DNA of 64,000 nucleotides from Breoghania sp963678585 (GCA_963678585.2 CAXXGA010000002.1:1736001-1800000), one strand, 5' to 3'. Numbered from the stretch's first letter, positions 44,563 to 53,752 are shown. Notes: generated by a model not told the origin, from the letters alone. Numbers and translations are program-made.

Positions 44563-45147
44563 TCAAAGATCGTCGTATTCTTCCTCGCGCTCACGCTCCG
44601 CCTGGCGCTGCTGGCGCTCGGACGGATCGCGGCCGATCTTGTTGGCCAGCGCATTGAGGTCGATGAAGTGATCGGCCTGACGGCGCAGATCGTCGGCGAT
44701 CATCGGCGGCTGCGTCTGCAGCGTGGAAACGACGGAAACCTTGCGGCCGCGACGCTGCACCGCTTCTACCAGCGAGCGGAAATCGCCATCGCCGGAAAAC
44801 AGTACGAGGTGGTCGACATACTCGGCCATTTCCATCGCATCGACCGCAAGCTCGATATCCATGCTGCCCTTGATCTTGCGGCGGCCGGACGCATCGATGA
44901 ATTCTTTGACCGGCTTCGTCACGACCTTGTAACCGTTGTAATCGAGCCAGTCGATCAGCGGGCGAATGGATGAATACTCCTGGTCCTCCACAAGGGCAGT
45001 ATAATAATACGCCCTCAAAAGATATCCCTTGCCCTGAAATTCCTTGAGAAGCCGCTTGTAGTCGATGTCAAAACCAAGAGACTTCGCGGTTGCATAGAGA
45101 TTTGCGCCGTCAATAAACAACGCAACCTTCTCACGCGGGTCAAACAT
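44563..45147 (-). CDS. NYN-domain (LabA/DUF88) ribonuclease-like protein
   Basis: A 194-residue protein with a PIN-like NYN fold. Catalytic acidic residues are in VALFIDGANLYATAK (first Asp), GSMDIELAVDAMEMAE and HLVLFSGDGDFRSLVEAVQRRGRKVSVV, and it ends in a charged tail with QRQAEREREEEY. NYN proteins are thought to cut RNA; LabA proteins are linked to circadian output in cyanobacteria. The role here is unknown. The upstream interval is long. Confidence 0.92.
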   Translation of the reverse strand: MFDPREKVALFIDGANLYATAKSLGFDIDYKRLLKEFQGKGYLLRAYYYTALVEDQEYSSIRPLIDWLDYNGYKVVTKPVKEFIDASGRRKIKGSMDIELAVDAMEMAEYVDHLVLFSGDGDFRSLVEAVQRRGRKVSVVSTLQTQPPMIADDLRRQADHFIDLNALANKIGRDPSERQQRQAEREREEEYDDL

Positions 45148-45527
45148 CTTTATTCTCTTTTCTTCTATGGGATTGATTTCGCCATGTGCACAGATAAGAA
45201 TGAGACCGTTCAGCTACAAAATTCCGAACCCGTGACCAATATGAGCACTAAAAATATAGGCTTGGAATCCGAGCCAATCCGATCAACAGCATTTTTCAGA
45301 CGATGTAATATAATTTAATTCGGCTTGCAAGAAAACAGTACCACTACAGATTTCCCAGGCATGCCGATCTGTTCTCGAGTTTTTCAAAATAGCTTTGATT
45401 TTATTCCATTTTCCCAAGGCTGCTCAAAGGTTAAAGGAAAAGTTTCACCACGGGAGGCAACGCCGACTACGCGTTTGCGGGCCATACCCGCGACAGCAAA
45501 CCGCAGGAAATGACAAGATATCAACTT

Positions 45528-45553
45528 CCGCGCGAAGGATCCGCGCGAAGGAT
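45528..45553. repeat. 13-base tandem duplication
   Basis: CCGCGCGAAGGAT occurs twice head-to-tail (45528-45540, 45541-45553). It is a recent-looking slippage duplication; no function is evident. Confidence 0.85.
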
Positions 45554-45675
45554 TGGGCACCGTTTCCTGTAATGCTCATTTCCCGCCGCTCCGCATGCTG
45601 CCCCCACCGGCCGCCCTCGCGACAGGCGACATCGCATCCAACGATAAAACGACGTGCGACGAATGACGTTCGCCC

Positions 45676-45704
45676 TTGCATTTGCGCTGCGAAAACCCTA
45701 ATAA
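45676..45704 (+). promoter_or_regulatory. Candidate sigma-70 promoter of rpoZ-rsh
   Basis: TTGCAT (45676-45681), a 17-base spacer and TAATAA (45699-45704), about 158 bases before the rpoZ ATG. The -35 is four of six and the spacing is ideal, but the -10 is weak. Confidence 0.4.
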
Positions 45705-45861
45705 AGCGAATTCATTCCCACGAGCGCGACTGTGCCTGTGGCCCTTCATGTCACGATAACCGGTTGGTTGACGTATGGGCCCAAGGCGAGCGCTCGCCAA
45801 AGAGACAATGGTCCCGCGCCTGCAAAGGGTGCGGCCCGGGACCCCGGACTGGAGACCTGCC

Positions 45862-46260
45862 ATGGCGCGCGTGACCGTCGAAGACTGCATCGATAAGGTC
45901 GATAACCGCTTCGATCTGGTGCTGCTGGCCAGCCATCGTGCCCGGATGATTGCATCCGGCTCGCCGCTGACCATCGATCGCGACAATGACAAGAACCCGG
46001 TCGTTGCCCTGCGCGAGATCGCGGAACAGACCGTCAGCCCCGAAGATCTCAAGGAAGATCTGATCCACTCGCTTCAGAAGTATGTCGAAGTGGACGAGCC
46101 GGAGCCGGAAGCCGTTCCGATGGTGCCCAGTGCAGCCGCGGCTGCCGCCGGCCCCGCCGATTCCGCCGAGCCGCCGATCGAGTTCGACCGCATGTCGGAA
46201 GAAGACCTGCTGAAGGGCCTGGAGGGCCTCGTTCCGCCGGATCGCAGCGACGACTACTGA
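45862..46260 (+). CDS. rpoZ: RNA polymerase omega subunit
   Basis: Subunit that stabilises RNA polymerase and is a (p)ppGpp contact (132 residues). ATG at 45862 has GGAG 8 bases upstream. The core MARVTVEDCIDKVDNRFDLVLLASHRARMI is followed by NPVVALREIAEQTVSPEDLKEDLI; the C-terminal third is a low-complexity Ala/acidic tail. A terminator follows. rpoZ beside rsh is the usual order in proteobacteria. Confidence 0.96.
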   Translation: MARVTVEDCIDKVDNRFDLVLLASHRARMIASGSPLTIDRDNDKNPVVALREIAEQTVSPEDLKEDLIHSLQKYVEVDEPEPEAVPMVPSAAAAAAGPADSAEPPIEFDRMSEEDLLKGLEGLVPPDRSDDY

Positions 46261-46319
46261 TCCTGCCGCGGCGGGCCTGCACGACCGGCCGCCCGATCGG
46301 GATCTAGAAATCTGATGAA

Positions 46320-46350
46320 GGGGCGAGAGCGCTACAGCGCGCGCCCCTTT
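46320..46350 (+). terminator. Terminator after rpoZ
   Basis: GGGGCG (46320-46325) pairs with CGCCCC (46342-46347), with an inner GCGC/GCGC pairing, followed by TTTG. Intrinsic terminator on the plus strand. Confidence 0.75.
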
Positions 46351-46431
46351 GTTGTATCCAGATCCCGTTGGTTTGAGATCCCGTGGTATTCAGGCCCCCG
46401 TGGTATTCAGGTCCCCGTTGTATTCAGGCCC
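46348..46431. repeat. 17-base tandem array between rpoZ and rsh
   Basis: Three near-identical 17-base units CCGTGGTATTCAGGCCC (46381-46397), one-change (46398-46414) and two-change (46415-46431) copies, preceded by two degenerate units (46348-46364, 46365-46380). The array starts at the tail of the rpoZ terminator. Repeat number could vary between strains. Confidence 0.85.
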
Positions 46432-46611
46432 CACCTTCGCGCGTCACGAGCGCCCGGCCCGTCGTTCCCGCACCCTGCGGTGCAAAACGCCCACCTTTGC
46501 GAGCCGGAATGCTGGCGCTTTGCAGACGGGTAACTTATCTAAAGTAAAAACTGCAATTCGCGCCAAAAGCCGCCCGGTCGCGGGCAACCAAAGGAATGCG
46601 TTACCTGCGCC

Positions 46612-48840
46612 ATGATGAGACAATACGAGCTCGTTGAACGGGTCAACCGCTATAATCCGACCACCGACGAGGCCCTGCTCAACAAGGCCTATGTCTATGC
46701 CATGCAGAAGCACGGCATGCAGACGCGCGCCTCCGGCGACCCCTATTTCTCCCATCCCCTCGAAGTCGCGGCCATCCTGACCGACCTGCGCCTGGACGAC
46801 GCCACCATCGCCGTCGCCCTGCTGCACGACACCATCGAGGACACCGACGCCACCCGCACCGAGATCGACACGATCTTCGGCGAGGAGATCGGCAAGCTGG
46901 TGGACGGGCTGACCAAGATCAGCCGGCTGGATCTTGTCTCGCGCCGCGCCAAGCAGGCGGAAAATTTCCGCAAGCTGCTGCTGGCCATCGCCGACGACGT
47001 GCGCGTGCTGCTGGTCAAGCTCGCCGACCGCCTGCACAACATGCGCACGCTGCATTTCGTGCAGGAGGACGAGCGCCGCAACCGCATCGCCGAAGAGACG
47101 ATGGAAATCTATGCTCCGCTTGCCGGGCGCATGGGTATGCAGGACATGCGCTCCGAGCTGGAAGACCTCGCCTTCCAGATCCTCAACCCGCAGGCGTACC
47201 AGACGATCACCGAGCGACTGAGCGCGCTGCGCGAGAAGAACGCCGCGCTTATCGGCGACATTGAGCGCAATCTGACCGAGCAGCTCGCCGAACGCCAGAT
47301 AGCATCCGTGGTGCGCGGCCGCATGAAGCGCCCCTACTCCATCTTCCGAAAGATGGAGCAGAAATCGATCGGCTTCGAACAGCTTTCCGACATTTACGGC
47401 TTCCGCGTTCTCGTTGACGAGGTGGAGACCTGCTACTCGGTTCTGGGCGTTGTCCATACCCGGTGGGCGAGTGTTCCCGGCCGTTTCAAGGACTACATCT
47501 CGACGCCCAAGCAGAACGACTACCGTTCCATCCACACCACTGTGGTCGGCCCGGCGCGTCAGCGCGTGGAACTGCAGATCCGCACCAACGAAATGCACCG
47601 CGTCGCCGAATTCGGTATCGCGGCCCACGCGCTTTACAAGGACGGCGTGAAGGGCGGGCGCAACATCGCCCGGCTGACCGACGAGTCCCGCGCTTACGCA
47701 TGGCTGCGCCAGACCATCGACATGCTGTCCCAGGGCGACACGCCGGAAGAGTTCCTGGAAAACACCAAGCTGGAGCTTTTCCACGATCAGGTCTTCTGCT
47801 TCACGCCCAAGGGCCGCCTGATCGCTCTGCCGCGCGGCGCGACGCCCATCGACTTCGCCTATGCCGTCCACACCGACATCGGCAACACCACCGTCGGCTG
47901 CAAGATCAACGGCCAGCTGGTGCCGCTCATCACCGAGCTTCGCAACGGCGACGAGGTGGAAATCATCCGCTCCGGCGCGCAAAAGCCGATGGACGACTGG
48001 CTGAACATCGCCGTGACCGGCAAGGCGCGGGCCGCCATCCGCCGTGCGCTGCGCGAGGCACTGCGCGAGAAATACGCAGCACTCGGCCGTCACATCCTCC
48101 TGCGCGGTTTCGAGCGGCGCGGGCTTGAACTGAACGACCAGATCCTCGCCCCGGTCTTGCTGCGCTTCTCGCAGGCGAGCGTCACCGACCTTATGGCCGC
48201 CGTCGGCCGCAGCGACATTCACGCCTCCGACGTGCTCAACGTCATCGATCCGACCCACGAGGAAACGGGCGATCAGGCAGGCGCGGACCGCGTCAAGCCC
48301 ACAGGGATCTCGCCCGAAGAGGGCTGGTTCGATCTGGAAGGCGAGTCGAGCCTCAAGTTCCGGGTGCCGGCGGGGGCCGCGAAGGAAACCGCAGCACTTC
48401 CCATCCGCGGGCTGAAGGGCAATCTTCCCATCCGCTTTGCCCCCGATGGCGGCGCGGTCCCGGGAGACCGTATTGTCGGCATCCTGACGCCGGGCGAAGG
48501 CATCACGATCTACCCGATCCATTCCGAGGCGCTGAAGGATTTCGACGACTACGACCAGTGGCTTGACGTGCGCTGGGACATCGAAGGCGACCACGAGGAA
48601 CGCTTCCCCGCCCGCGTCGCGGTGTCGACGGTCAACGAACCGGGCTCTCTGGCGGAGATCGCAAGGATCATCAGTCAGAACGACGGCAATATCGACAATA
48701 TTAAAATGGTCGGGCGGGCGCACGACTTTCATGAGATGACAATCGATCTCGAAGTATGGGATCTGAAGCACCTCAATCGCATCATCAATCAGCTGCGCGG
48801 GGCCTCGGTGGTGGCCAACGTGCAGCGCAAGAACGACTGA
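46612..48840 (+). CDS. rsh: Bifunctional (p)ppGpp synthetase/hydrolase Rsh
   Basis: Long RelA/SpoT homologue (742 residues) making and degrading (p)ppGpp in the stringent response. The HD hydrolase domain is intact (PYFSHPLEVAAILTDL, ALLHDTIEDTDA). The synthetase domain has RMKRPYSIFRKMEQKSIGF and GRFKDYISTPKQNDYRSIHT with the RFKD motif (RXKD class) of bifunctional enzymes. TGS (FCFTPKGRLIALPRGATPIDFAYAVHTDIG) and a C-terminal ACT domain (AVSTVNEPGSLAEIARIISQ) follow. The ATG pair at 46612 has only a distant AAAGGA. It is upstream of pyrE. Confidence 0.97.
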   Translation: MMRQYELVERVNRYNPTTDEALLNKAYVYAMQKHGMQTRASGDPYFSHPLEVAAILTDLRLDDATIAVALLHDTIEDTDATRTEIDTIFGEEIGKLVDGLTKISRLDLVSRRAKQAENFRKLLLAIADDVRVLLVKLADRLHNMRTLHFVQEDERRNRIAEETMEIYAPLAGRMGMQDMRSELEDLAFQILNPQAYQTITERLSALREKNAALIGDIERNLTEQLAERQIASVVRGRMKRPYSIFRKMEQKSIGFEQLSDIYGFRVLVDEVETCYSVLGVVHTRWASVPGRFKDYISTPKQNDYRSIHTTVVGPARQRVELQIRTNEMHRVAEFGIAAHALYKDGVKGGRNIARLTDESRAYAWLRQTIDMLSQGDTPEEFLENTKLELFHDQVFCFTPKGRLIALPRGATPIDFAYAVHTDIGNTTVGCKINGQLVPLITELRNGDEVEIIRSGAQKPMDDWLNIAVTGKARAAIRRALREALREKYAALGRHILLRGFERRGLELNDQILAPVLLRFSQASVTDLMAAVGRSDIHASDVLNVIDPTHEETGDQAGADRVKPTGISPEEGWFDLEGESSLKFRVPAGAAKETAALPIRGLKGNLPIRFAPDGGAVPGDRIVGILTPGEGITIYPIHSEALKDFDDYDQWLDVRWDIEGDHEERFPARVAVSTVNEPGSLAEIARIISQNDGNIDNIKMVGRAHDFHEMTIDLEVWDLKHLNRIINQLRGASVVANVQRKND

Positions 48841-48882
48841 CAGGAATAGTGCGCTCTGGCGAGCGCCCCGGGAAAGGACGAT

Positions 48883-49464
48883 ATGACGAAGGACGAGGTA
48901 CTGGCCATTTTCCGTGAGTCCGGCGCCATTCTGGAGGGACACTTCATCCTCTCCTCAGGACTGCGCAGCCCGGTCTTTCTGCAAAAGGCCCGCGTCTTCC
49001 AGTATCCGGACCGCACCGAGGTCCTGTGCCGCGCGCTTGCCGACCTGATCCGCAAGGCCGATCTCGGCCAGATCGACTACATCGTTTCGCCCGCTTTGGG
49101 TGGCATCATTCCCGGCTACGAGACGGCCCGCCATCTGAAGGTTCCCGCCATCTGGGTGGAACGCGAAGACGGGAAGTTCCGCCTGCGCCGGTTCGAGATG
49201 GAAAAGGGCGCACGCGTCATCGTGGTGGAGGACATCGTTTCCACGGGTCTGTCCTCGCGTGAGACGGTCGAAGCACTGCAGGATATGGGAGCGGATGTGC
49301 TGGCATGCGCCTGCCTTATTGATCGTTCTGCGGGCGAGGCAAATTGCGGCGTTCCGATGATTGCACTTGCCGAGTACAAGGTGCCCGCCTATCCGGCCGA
49401 CGCCCTGCCGCCTGAACTTGCCGCCCTTCCCGCGGTCAAGCCCGGCAGCCGGGGCCTTGCCTGA
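48883..49464 (+). CDS. pyrE: Orotate phosphoribosyltransferase
   Basis: Pyrimidine-synthesis enzyme joining orotate with PRPP (193 residues, the short form). PRPP motif VIVVEDIVSTGLSSRETVEAL is complete; the N-terminus is ILEGHFILSSGLRSPVFLQKARV and the flexible-loop region ALGGIIPGYETARHLKVPAIWVERE. ATG at 48883 lies 42 bases after rsh with AAAGGA upstream. Operonic with rsh and the following genes. Confidence 0.96.
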   Translation: MTKDEVLAIFRESGAILEGHFILSSGLRSPVFLQKARVFQYPDRTEVLCRALADLIRKADLGQIDYIVSPALGGIIPGYETARHLKVPAIWVEREDGKFRLRRFEMEKGARVIVVEDIVSTGLSSRETVEALQDMGADVLACACLIDRSAGEANCGVPMIALAEYKVPAYPADALPPELAALPAVKPGSRGLA

Positions 49465-49550
49465 GTTGGCGGTTTTGAAAACAACAATGAAGAGTGTGGG
49501 ATCGACCGCCCAGTACTCCATCCCGGGTTCGGTCGAATAGAAGCGTCGAA

Positions 49551-50180
49551 ATGCTGTTTCAGCGCCGTGATCCTCCTCGCCTTGTAGAAAAGGTCCGCAT
49601 CGCACTCTGGCCGCGACACAGCTTTTCGCGCTCCGCGAAATACTTCACCAAGCGCGTGCTGCGCGTGACGGCCACCCCTCACGCCATTGCGCTGGGTTTT
49701 GCCGCAGGTGCCTTCGCCTCCTTCACGCCGTTCGTCGGTTTTCACTTCATCCTGGGCTTCATCATCGCGGCCTTGCTGGGCGGAAACATACTGGCGTCCG
49801 CACTGGGCACGGCGGTGGGCAACCCCCTCACCTTTCCGCTGATCTGGACCTCCACCTACCGGCTCGGCCGCATGGTGCTGGGTCACCCTCACGGCGCCCA
49901 TCCGCATCACAAGCTGGATCTGGACCTGCTCAGCCAGTCCTTCGATGCGATCTGGCCGATCTTCAAGCCGATGCTGATCGGATCCGTTCCGCTCGGATTG
50001 ATCGGGGCCGCTATTTCCTATTTCGTGATTTATGGCATGGTGCGAACCTATCAGGTGGCACGCCGCGAACGTCTTTCCGCCCGCCGGGAAGCAGCCCGTG
50101 CGCGCGCTGCCGCCCCCATTCACCCGGGCACCATCGAGCCGGCCATAGACCCCTCCATGGATGCCGGACGAGCGGAGTAG
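49551..50180 (+). CDS. DUF2062 membrane protein
   Basis: A 209-residue protein with two hydrophobic blocks: ATPHAIALGFAAGAFASFTPFVGFHFILGFIIAALLGGN (Gly/Phe-rich, typical of DUF2062) and a second near GSVPLGLIGAAISYFVIYGMVR. ATG at 49551 is chosen because the upstream extension is not conserved in character. The C-terminus is charged and cytoplasmic. DUF2062 has no firm function; it is usual between pyrE and pdxJ in Rhizobiales. Confidence 0.88.
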   Translation: MLFQRRDPPRLVEKVRIALWPRHSFSRSAKYFTKRVLRVTATPHAIALGFAAGAFASFTPFVGFHFILGFIIAALLGGNILASALGTAVGNPLTFPLIWTSTYRLGRMVLGHPHGAHPHHKLDLDLLSQSFDAIWPIFKPMLIGSVPLGLIGAAISYFVIYGMVRTYQVARRERLSARREAARARAAAPIHPGTIEPAIDPSMDAGRAE

Positions 50181-50187
50181 AGACACC

Positions 50188-50943
50188 ATGACCGCCCATC
50201 AGCGCCTCGGTATCAACATCGACCACGTCGCCACAGTGCGCAACGCACGCGGCGGCAACGCTCCCGAACCGCTGCGCGCCGCCCTCATGGCGCAGGCCGC
50301 CGGTGCGGACGGCATCACCGCGCACCTGCGCGAAGACCGCCGCCACATCAAGGATGGCGACATTGCGGAACTGATGGCCAATATCGAAATTCCGCTGAAT
50401 CTGGAGATGGCCGCGACCGCGGAGATGCGCGAGATCGCCCTCAAGACCCGCCCGCACGCGGCCTGCATCGTCCCGGAAAAGCGCGAGGAGCGCACCACCG
50501 AAGGCGGGCTCGATGCGGAAGGCGGCTTCAAGATGCTGCAGCCGCTGGTCGAAGCCCTTTATGACGCCGAGATCCGTGTCTCGCTCTTCATTGAGCCCGA
50601 CATCCGCCAGATCGACGCCGCCCGCGCCCTCGGCGCACCGGTCATCGAGCTGCACACCGGCGCCTATTGCGAGGCCGCATTTGCCGGCGACGAGGCTGCG
50701 CGTCAGGCTCATCTCACCCGCATTCGCGACGCAGCCCGCCACGCCGCCCACATCGGGCTTGAAGTGCACGCCGGTCACGGACTGACCTACGACACAGTCA
50801 CCGACATTGCCGCCATTCCCGAAATCCGCGAGTTGAATATCGGCCACTTCCTGATCGGCGAGGCGATTTTTCTGGGCCTCGGCCCCGCAATTGCCGAAAT
50901 GCGCCGCTTGATGGATGCCGCCAGGGCGGGAATCGGCGCGTAA
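50188..50943 (+). CDS. pdxJ: Pyridoxine 5'-phosphate synthase
   Basis: Last ring-forming step of DXP-dependent vitamin B6 synthesis (251 residues, TIM barrel). Signatures: LGINIDHVATVRNARGG, ITAHLREDRRHIKDGDI, IPLNLEMAATAEM, CIVPEKREERTTEGGLD, and the C-terminal HAGHGLTYDTV, LNIGHFLIGEAIFLGL. ATG at 50188 sits 8 bases after the DUF2062 stop. The gene that usually follows in relatives, acpS, is not found here. Confidence 0.97.
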   Translation: MTAHQRLGINIDHVATVRNARGGNAPEPLRAALMAQAAGADGITAHLREDRRHIKDGDIAELMANIEIPLNLEMAATAEMREIALKTRPHAACIVPEKREERTTEGGLDAEGGFKMLQPLVEALYDAEIRVSLFIEPDIRQIDAARALGAPVIELHTGAYCEAAFAGDEAARQAHLTRIRDAARHAAHIGLEVHAGHGLTYDTVTDIAAIPEIRELNIGHFLIGEAIFLGLGPAIAEMRRLMDAARAGIGA

Positions 50944-51263
50944 CAGCCCTGAAAACGAGAACAAGGCAGTCCGTCCGGCCTGTTCCGGACGAATAAGCAT
51001 GTGCGCGACGCGAGCTTGCGTTGCGCGGGGCCCTGAGAGCCGGTATCAAGTCCCTCGTCCCTGCTTCGCAGGTGCGGTGAAAGCCGAAGGCGATCTCCGC
51101 CCCTCCAAAGCAGGCACGTCCGGCCTCAACCGAAGCCGGACATGCCGCGCAAGCACCGAACTCGCGTCGGCCATCACCTGAAATGGCGTCCGTTGGGCCC
51201 GCGCCGCGATGCGAACGCGCCACTCAACACAGCGCAATACGACAGAAAGACGGGAAGGACCCG
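50944..51263. other. pdxJ-lepB interval without acpS
   Basis: 320 bases where acpS usually sits in rhizobial relatives. No holo-ACP synthase motif (such as GIGTDIV or FAAKEA) is visible in any frame, and no RNA or repeat is seen. The lepB promoter is likely here. Confidence 0.6.
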
Positions 51264-52019
51264 ATGAGCGACGTGAACGACAAGCACGATCAGAAGGGCG
51301 GTATCGGTGAAACCGTCAAGATCGTTGTCCAGGCCCTGCTTCTGGCGCTGGTGCTGCGGACTTTCCTGTTTCAGCCCTTCAACATTCCTTCCGGATCGAT
51401 GAAGGACACGCTGCTCGTCGGCGACTATCTCTTCGTCTCCAAGTTCAGCTACGGCTACAGCCGCTATTCCTTCCCCTGGGGGCTAGGGCCTTTCTCCGGC
51501 CGCATCTTCGCCACCGAGCCGGAACGCGGCGACGTCGCCGTATTCAAGCTGCCGCGCGACAACTCCACCGATTACATCAAGCGCGTGATCGGCCTGCCCG
51601 GCGACGAGATCCAGATGATCGACGGCGTGCTCTACATCAACGGCACGGCTGTGAAGCGCGAGCGCCTCGACGATTACATAGAAACCGACCCCTATGGCCG
51701 TACGCAGCGCGCGCGACGCTATCGCGAGACGCTGCCCAACGGCGTTTCCTACGAGACGCTGGACCTGACGCCCAATGCGTCCTCCGACAACACGCGCGTC
51801 TTCAAGGTCCCGCAGGGCCATTACTTCATGATGGGCGACAACCGCGACAACTCCGCCGACAGCCGCGTGGCGGGTTCCGGCGTGGGCTACGTGCCTTTCG
51901 AGAATTTCGTCGGCCGGGCGGAAGTCCTGTTCTTCTCCGTGGAGAACGGCGAACCGGCGTGGATGTTCTGGAAGTGGCCGTGGACCGTGCGTTGGGAACG
52001 CATTTTCAATACGCTTTGA
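51264..52019 (+). CDS. lepB: Signal peptidase I
   Basis: Membrane-anchored protease (251 residues) that removes signal peptides. One N-terminal helix (VVQALLLALVLRTFLF) is followed by the catalytic Ser in NIPSGSMKDTLLVGD and the Lys in DYIKRVIGLPGDEI, then the box E region MMGDNRDNSADSRV. ATG at 51264 has AAGGA 7 bases upstream; an upstream extension is not conserved. It lies 7 bases before rnc. Confidence 0.96.
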   Translation: MSDVNDKHDQKGGIGETVKIVVQALLLALVLRTFLFQPFNIPSGSMKDTLLVGDYLFVSKFSYGYSRYSFPWGLGPFSGRIFATEPERGDVAVFKLPRDNSTDYIKRVIGLPGDEIQMIDGVLYINGTAVKRERLDDYIETDPYGRTQRARRYRETLPNGVSYETLDLTPNASSDNTRVFKVPQGHYFMMGDNRDNSADSRVAGSGVGYVPFENFVGRAEVLFFSVENGEPAWMFWKWPWTVRWERIFNTL

Positions 52020-52026
52020 GGACAGC

Positions 52027-52740
52027 ATGGCACGTGACAATACGGCAGGACTGGAGAAGCTTGAGAAGCAGCTCGGACACTCGTTTTCCGACCGCGGCCT
52101 GATCAAGCGCGCCCTGACCCACGCCAGCGCCCTGCCGCCCGCGCGCTCCGCAACCGAAAACTACGAGCGGCTGGAATTCCTCGGCGATCGCGTGCTTGGC
52201 CTAGCGGTTGCGGAGATGGTGTTCCAGACCTACCCGAAGGCGGAGGAAGGCGAACTTGCCCGCCGCCTCAACCACCTCGTCAAGCGCGAGACCTGTGCGG
52301 AAGTGGCCACAGAACTCGACCTCGGCGATCTGATGGTGATCGGCGAAAGCGAGGCGCAATCGGGCGGGCGCGCCAAGGCGGCGCTGCTGGCCGATATCTG
52401 CGAATCCGTTCTCGGCGCGCTTTACCGGGACGCCGGCTGGACCGTCGCCCGCGCCTTTATCGAAAACCGCTGGCGCGACCGCATGCTATCGTGGTCGGGC
52501 AGCCAGCGCGACGCCAAGACCACCTTGCAGGAATGGGTGCAGGGCAAGGGACTGGCGACGCCCAGCTACAAGATTGCCGATCGAACGGGCCCCGACCATG
52601 CCCCCGTCTTCACCGTCGCGGTGAGTGTGGACGGCATGGATGCCGGACAGGGCACGGGCCCTTCGAAACGGCTAGCGGAACAAGCCGCGGCAGAGGCCGT
52701 GCTGCGCCGGGAAGGCGTATGGTCGGAGACCGACAAGTGA
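52027..52740 (+). CDS. rnc: Ribonuclease III
   Basis: dsRNA endonuclease for rRNA and mRNA processing (237 residues). The catalytic signature ENYERLEFLGDRVLGLAVAEM and the second acidic site ADICESVLGALYRDAGW are intact. The C-terminal dsRBD follows (KTTLQEWVQGKGLATPSYKI, KRLAEQAAAEAVLRREG). The lepB-rnc-era order is widely conserved. The era start overlaps its stop. Confidence 0.97.
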   Translation: MARDNTAGLEKLEKQLGHSFSDRGLIKRALTHASALPPARSATENYERLEFLGDRVLGLAVAEMVFQTYPKAEEGELARRLNHLVKRETCAEVATELDLGDLMVIGESEAQSGGRAKAALLADICESVLGALYRDAGWTVARAFIENRWRDRMLSWSGSQRDAKTTLQEWVQGKGLATPSYKIADRTGPDHAPVFTVAVSVDGMDAGQGTGPSKRLAEQAAAEAVLRREGVWSETDK

Positions 52741-53705
52741 CAGACAAAGAGGCCGACAAGGCCGCCCCCGAAGAAACCCTCGACAACGCGGCTCCTGAAG
52801 CGAAAGCGCCCGAGGAAACCCGCGCCGGTTTCGTCGCCCTTATCGGTGCGCCCAACGCGGGCAAGTCCACGCTGCTGAACCGTCTGGTCGGGGCGAAGCT
52901 TTCCATCGTCACCCACAAGGTTCAGACCACCCGCGCCATCATGCGCGGCGTGGCCATCCATGACGCCGCGCAGGTCGTCTTCGTCGACACACCGGGCATC
53001 TTCGCGCCCAAGCGCCGCCTCGACCGTGCAATGGTCGACACCGCATGGTCGGGCGCCGAGGGCGCGGATATCGTCGCCCTGCTGATCGACGCGCGCAAAG
53101 GCATCGACGACGAGATCGCCCCGATCCTGAAGCGGCTGGCCGAACTGAGGCGCCCGAAAGTGCTGATCCTCAACAAGATCGACGTCACCAAGCGCGACGA
53201 GCTTCTGGCCTTGGCAAGCCGCGCCAATGCGGAAGTGCAGTTCGATCAGACCTTCATGGTCTCTGCCCTCGACGGCGACGGCGCGGACGACTTGATGGAC
53301 TATTTCGCCAAGACCCTGCCGAAGGGCCCCTGGCTCTACCCGGAAGACCAGATCTCCGACCTGCCGCTTCGCATGATCGCGGCGGAAATTACCCGCGAGA
53401 AGCTGTTCCTGCGCCTTCATCAGGAGATCCCCTACGCCTCCACCGTGGAGACCACACAGTGGAAGGAGCTTAAGGATGGCTCCGCCCGCGTGGAGCAGAC
53501 CATCTACGTAGAGCGCGACAGCCAGAAGAAGATCGTGCTCGGCAAGGGCGGCGCGACGATCAAGGCGATCTCGCAAGCCGCACGTCAGGACATCATGGCC
53601 ATGACGGAACGCCCGGTTCACCTGTTCCTGTTCGTGAAGGTGCGCGAGAACTGGGGCAACGACCCGGAACGCTACCGCGAAATGGGTCTGGAATTCCCCC
53701 GCTAG
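52737..53705 (+). CDS. era: GTPase Era
   Basis: Ribosome-assembly GTPase binding 16S rRNA (322 residues). A GTG at 52737 overlaps the rnc stop (GTGA), with GGAG upstream. There is a non-conserved acidic N-terminal extension of about 30 residues. G motifs: GAPNAGKST (G1), TTRAIMRG (G2), DTPGIFAP (G3), NKID (G4); SALDGDGADDL covers G5. The C-terminal KH domain is VLGKGGATIKAISQAARQDI. Confidence 0.97.
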   Translation: MTDKEADKAAPEETLDNAAPEAKAPEETRAGFVALIGAPNAGKSTLLNRLVGAKLSIVTHKVQTTRAIMRGVAIHDAAQVVFVDTPGIFAPKRRLDRAMVDTAWSGAEGADIVALLIDARKGIDDEIAPILKRLAELRRPKVLILNKIDVTKRDELLALASRANAEVQFDQTFMVSALDGDGADDLMDYFAKTLPKGPWLYPEDQISDLPLRMIAAEITREKLFLRLHQEIPYASTVETTQWKELKDGSARVEQTIYVERDSQKKIVLGKGGATIKAISQAARQDIMAMTERPVHLFLFVKVRENWGNDPERYREMGLEFPR

Positions 53706-53752
53706 GCTTTGCTCGTCAGGACTTTTGCCGGAAGCTGCTGAGCTTGAGGCCG

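Larger units (their letters stand above)
45148..45861. other. Long interval upstream of rpoZ and the NYN gene
   Basis: 714 bases with no protein gene. The half near the NYN gene is AT-rich (45285-45420). A 13-base tandem duplication sits at 45528-45553 and a possible promoter for rpoZ at 45676-45704. No tRNA, tmRNA or 6S RNA is recognised. Confidence 0.55.
46261..46611. other. rpoZ-rsh interval
   Basis: 351 bases. It contains the rpoZ terminator (46320-46350) and a tandem array of 16-17-base units right after it (46348-46431). The rsh promoter probably lies in 46440-46600. No gene is seen. Confidence 0.55.

Noticed and set aside
46444..48942. A very long minus-strand open frame opposite rsh
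   Set aside because: It is antisense to a certain gene in GC-rich DNA, has no recognisable protein motif or ribosome site, and the codon bias belongs to rsh.
50798..51223. A minus-strand frame across the pdxJ-lepB interval
   Set aside because: It runs antisense into pdxJ, and the residues show no AcpS or other family pattern.
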